NCBI RefSeq assembly: GCF_010500815.1
Contig: NZ_JAAAMG010000008.1
Coordinates: 62,001 to 126,000, forward strand
Length of the DNA: 64,000 bases
Source: Jiella pacifica
GTDB taxonomy: Bacteria; Pseudomonadota; Alphaproteobacteria; Rhizobiales; Rhizobiaceae
Direction: 5' to 3'
Shown: positions 63,609 through 64,000 of the stretch, one piece after another
How positions within the stretch are numbered: the stretch's first letter is position 1
How the letters are laid out: the number at the start of each line of letters is the position of its first letter
Notes under the pieces: model-generated
What the model was told of the DNA's origin: nothing
What the model saw: only the letters and a program-made list of their open reading frames with translations
Databases searched by the model: none
Translations under genes and position numbers: made by a program

Positions 63609-64000
63609 TCAGTCGTGGTGATGGGCCTGATAGGCGCCGCCTTCGGGATCGAAGGCCGCCTCGATCTCCTCGACGCGCGCGCCGAGGCCAAGGAGCATGT
63701 CTCGGATGACGGGGTCGCGGCGGATCGTCAGCCGGTCGGCGAAGATCTGTGCCGCAAGATGGCGGTTGCCGATCTGCCAGGCCAGCGCGACCAGATGGGC
63801 CGTATCGCGGCCGCGCACGTCATAGAGCAGTTCCGGCTTGGCCCTGACAAAGATGACCTGCCCGTTGTCGAGCAGGATGCCGTCGCCGTCGCGCAAGAGG
63901 GTGCTTTCCGGAAGATCCAGAAGGAATGCGATGCCGCCGTCGGAAACCATCGCCATGCGGCGGCGATGCCGCAACCCCTCGTCGAGCGTGATGGTGTCCG
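63609..64000 (-). CDS. ureE: urease nickel chaperone UreE, 5' end beyond the window
   Basis: The last 130 or so residues of UreE are present: DTITLDEGLRHRRRMAMV, the peptide-binding domain, and the metal-binding domain (LVALAWQIGNRHLAAQIFADRLTIRRDPVIRDMLLGLGARVEEIEAAFDPEGGAYQAHHHD). The short His-rich end HHHD is the usual nickel-binding tail. The gene runs off the right edge. Gene order ureE-ureF-ureG follows the common operon; ureABC would lie further right. Confidence 0.93.
   Translation of the reverse strand, partial: DTITLDEGLRHRRRMAMVSDGGIAFLLDLPESTLLRDGDGILLDNGQVIFVRAKPELLYDVRGRDTAHLVALAWQIGNRHLAAQIFADRLTIRRDPVIRDMLLGLGARVEEIEAAFDPEGGAYQAHHHD

Overview
The window is high-GC DNA of an alphaproteobacterium, most likely a methylotrophic member of the Hyphomicrobiales. 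Three things point there. First, there are tetrahydromethanopterin (H4MPT)/methanofuran-type cofactor genes: a HisA-like protein, a hydantoinase-like C1-pathway protein, a DUF447 protein, a dihydropteroate-synthase-like DUF6513 protein, an amino acid kinase, and an MfnB-FolB fusion. Second, there is an ABC-transporter/beta-propeller/two-component locus of the kind that accompanies PQQ-dependent alcohol dehydrogenases. Third, an alphaproteobacterial LexA box (GTTC-N7-GTTC) is present. The genus cannot be fixed from the sequence alone.

Layout. 0-6.3 kb: tRNA-Thr, C1-cofactor genes, a GNAT gene flanked by a duplicated gene end, and two paralogous Hint-domain proteins. 6.3-10.1 kb: a PaoABC-type molybdenum aldehyde oxidoreductase operon. 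10.3-10.9 kb: a HicAB toxin-antitoxin pair. 11-15.8 kb: the second block of cofactor genes. 15.9-24.6 kb: the PQQ-associated locus (binding protein, sensor kinase/response regulator, PepSY-like protein, beta-propeller, acidic secreted protein, ABC ATPase and permease). 24.7-35.8 kb: housekeeping genes (tRNA-Trp, FTR1 iron permease with cupredoxin, HWE-type kinase, CorA, LLM oxidoreductase, membrane lipase-like protein, ICMT-like methyltransferase, ArsB/SLC13 permease, DEAD-box helicase).

36-61 kb is accessory and scarred. It holds ISAs1 and IS3 remnants, a PAP2 phosphatase with a PmrAB-like two-component system, and an rbbA/yhhJ export locus whose 5' half was deleted together with most of its divergent tetR. 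Next come an HxlR-controlled oxidoreductase cluster and then a mobilizable element ending at tRNA-Arg. The element carries MobC, a relaxase, a coupling-protein-like ATPase, a probable oriT, a TacAT-like toxin-antitoxin, and a large serine recombinase behind a LexA box. From 61.4 kb the ordinary chromosome resumes (DUF1499 protein, then ureG, ureF and ureE, the last cut by the window edge).

The most interesting cargo lies at about 52.8-55.6 kb, in visibly AT-rich DNA between the mobilization genes and the candidate oriT. It is a ThsB-like (DUF1863) TIR protein, a second TIR protein with an unassigned N-terminal domain, a stand-alone SLOG nucleotide-sensor protein, and a convergent small three-helix membrane protein. 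No SIR2-type ThsA is present. I read this as a Thoeris-like anti-phage system in which sensor and membrane effector are separate proteins; that function is an inference.
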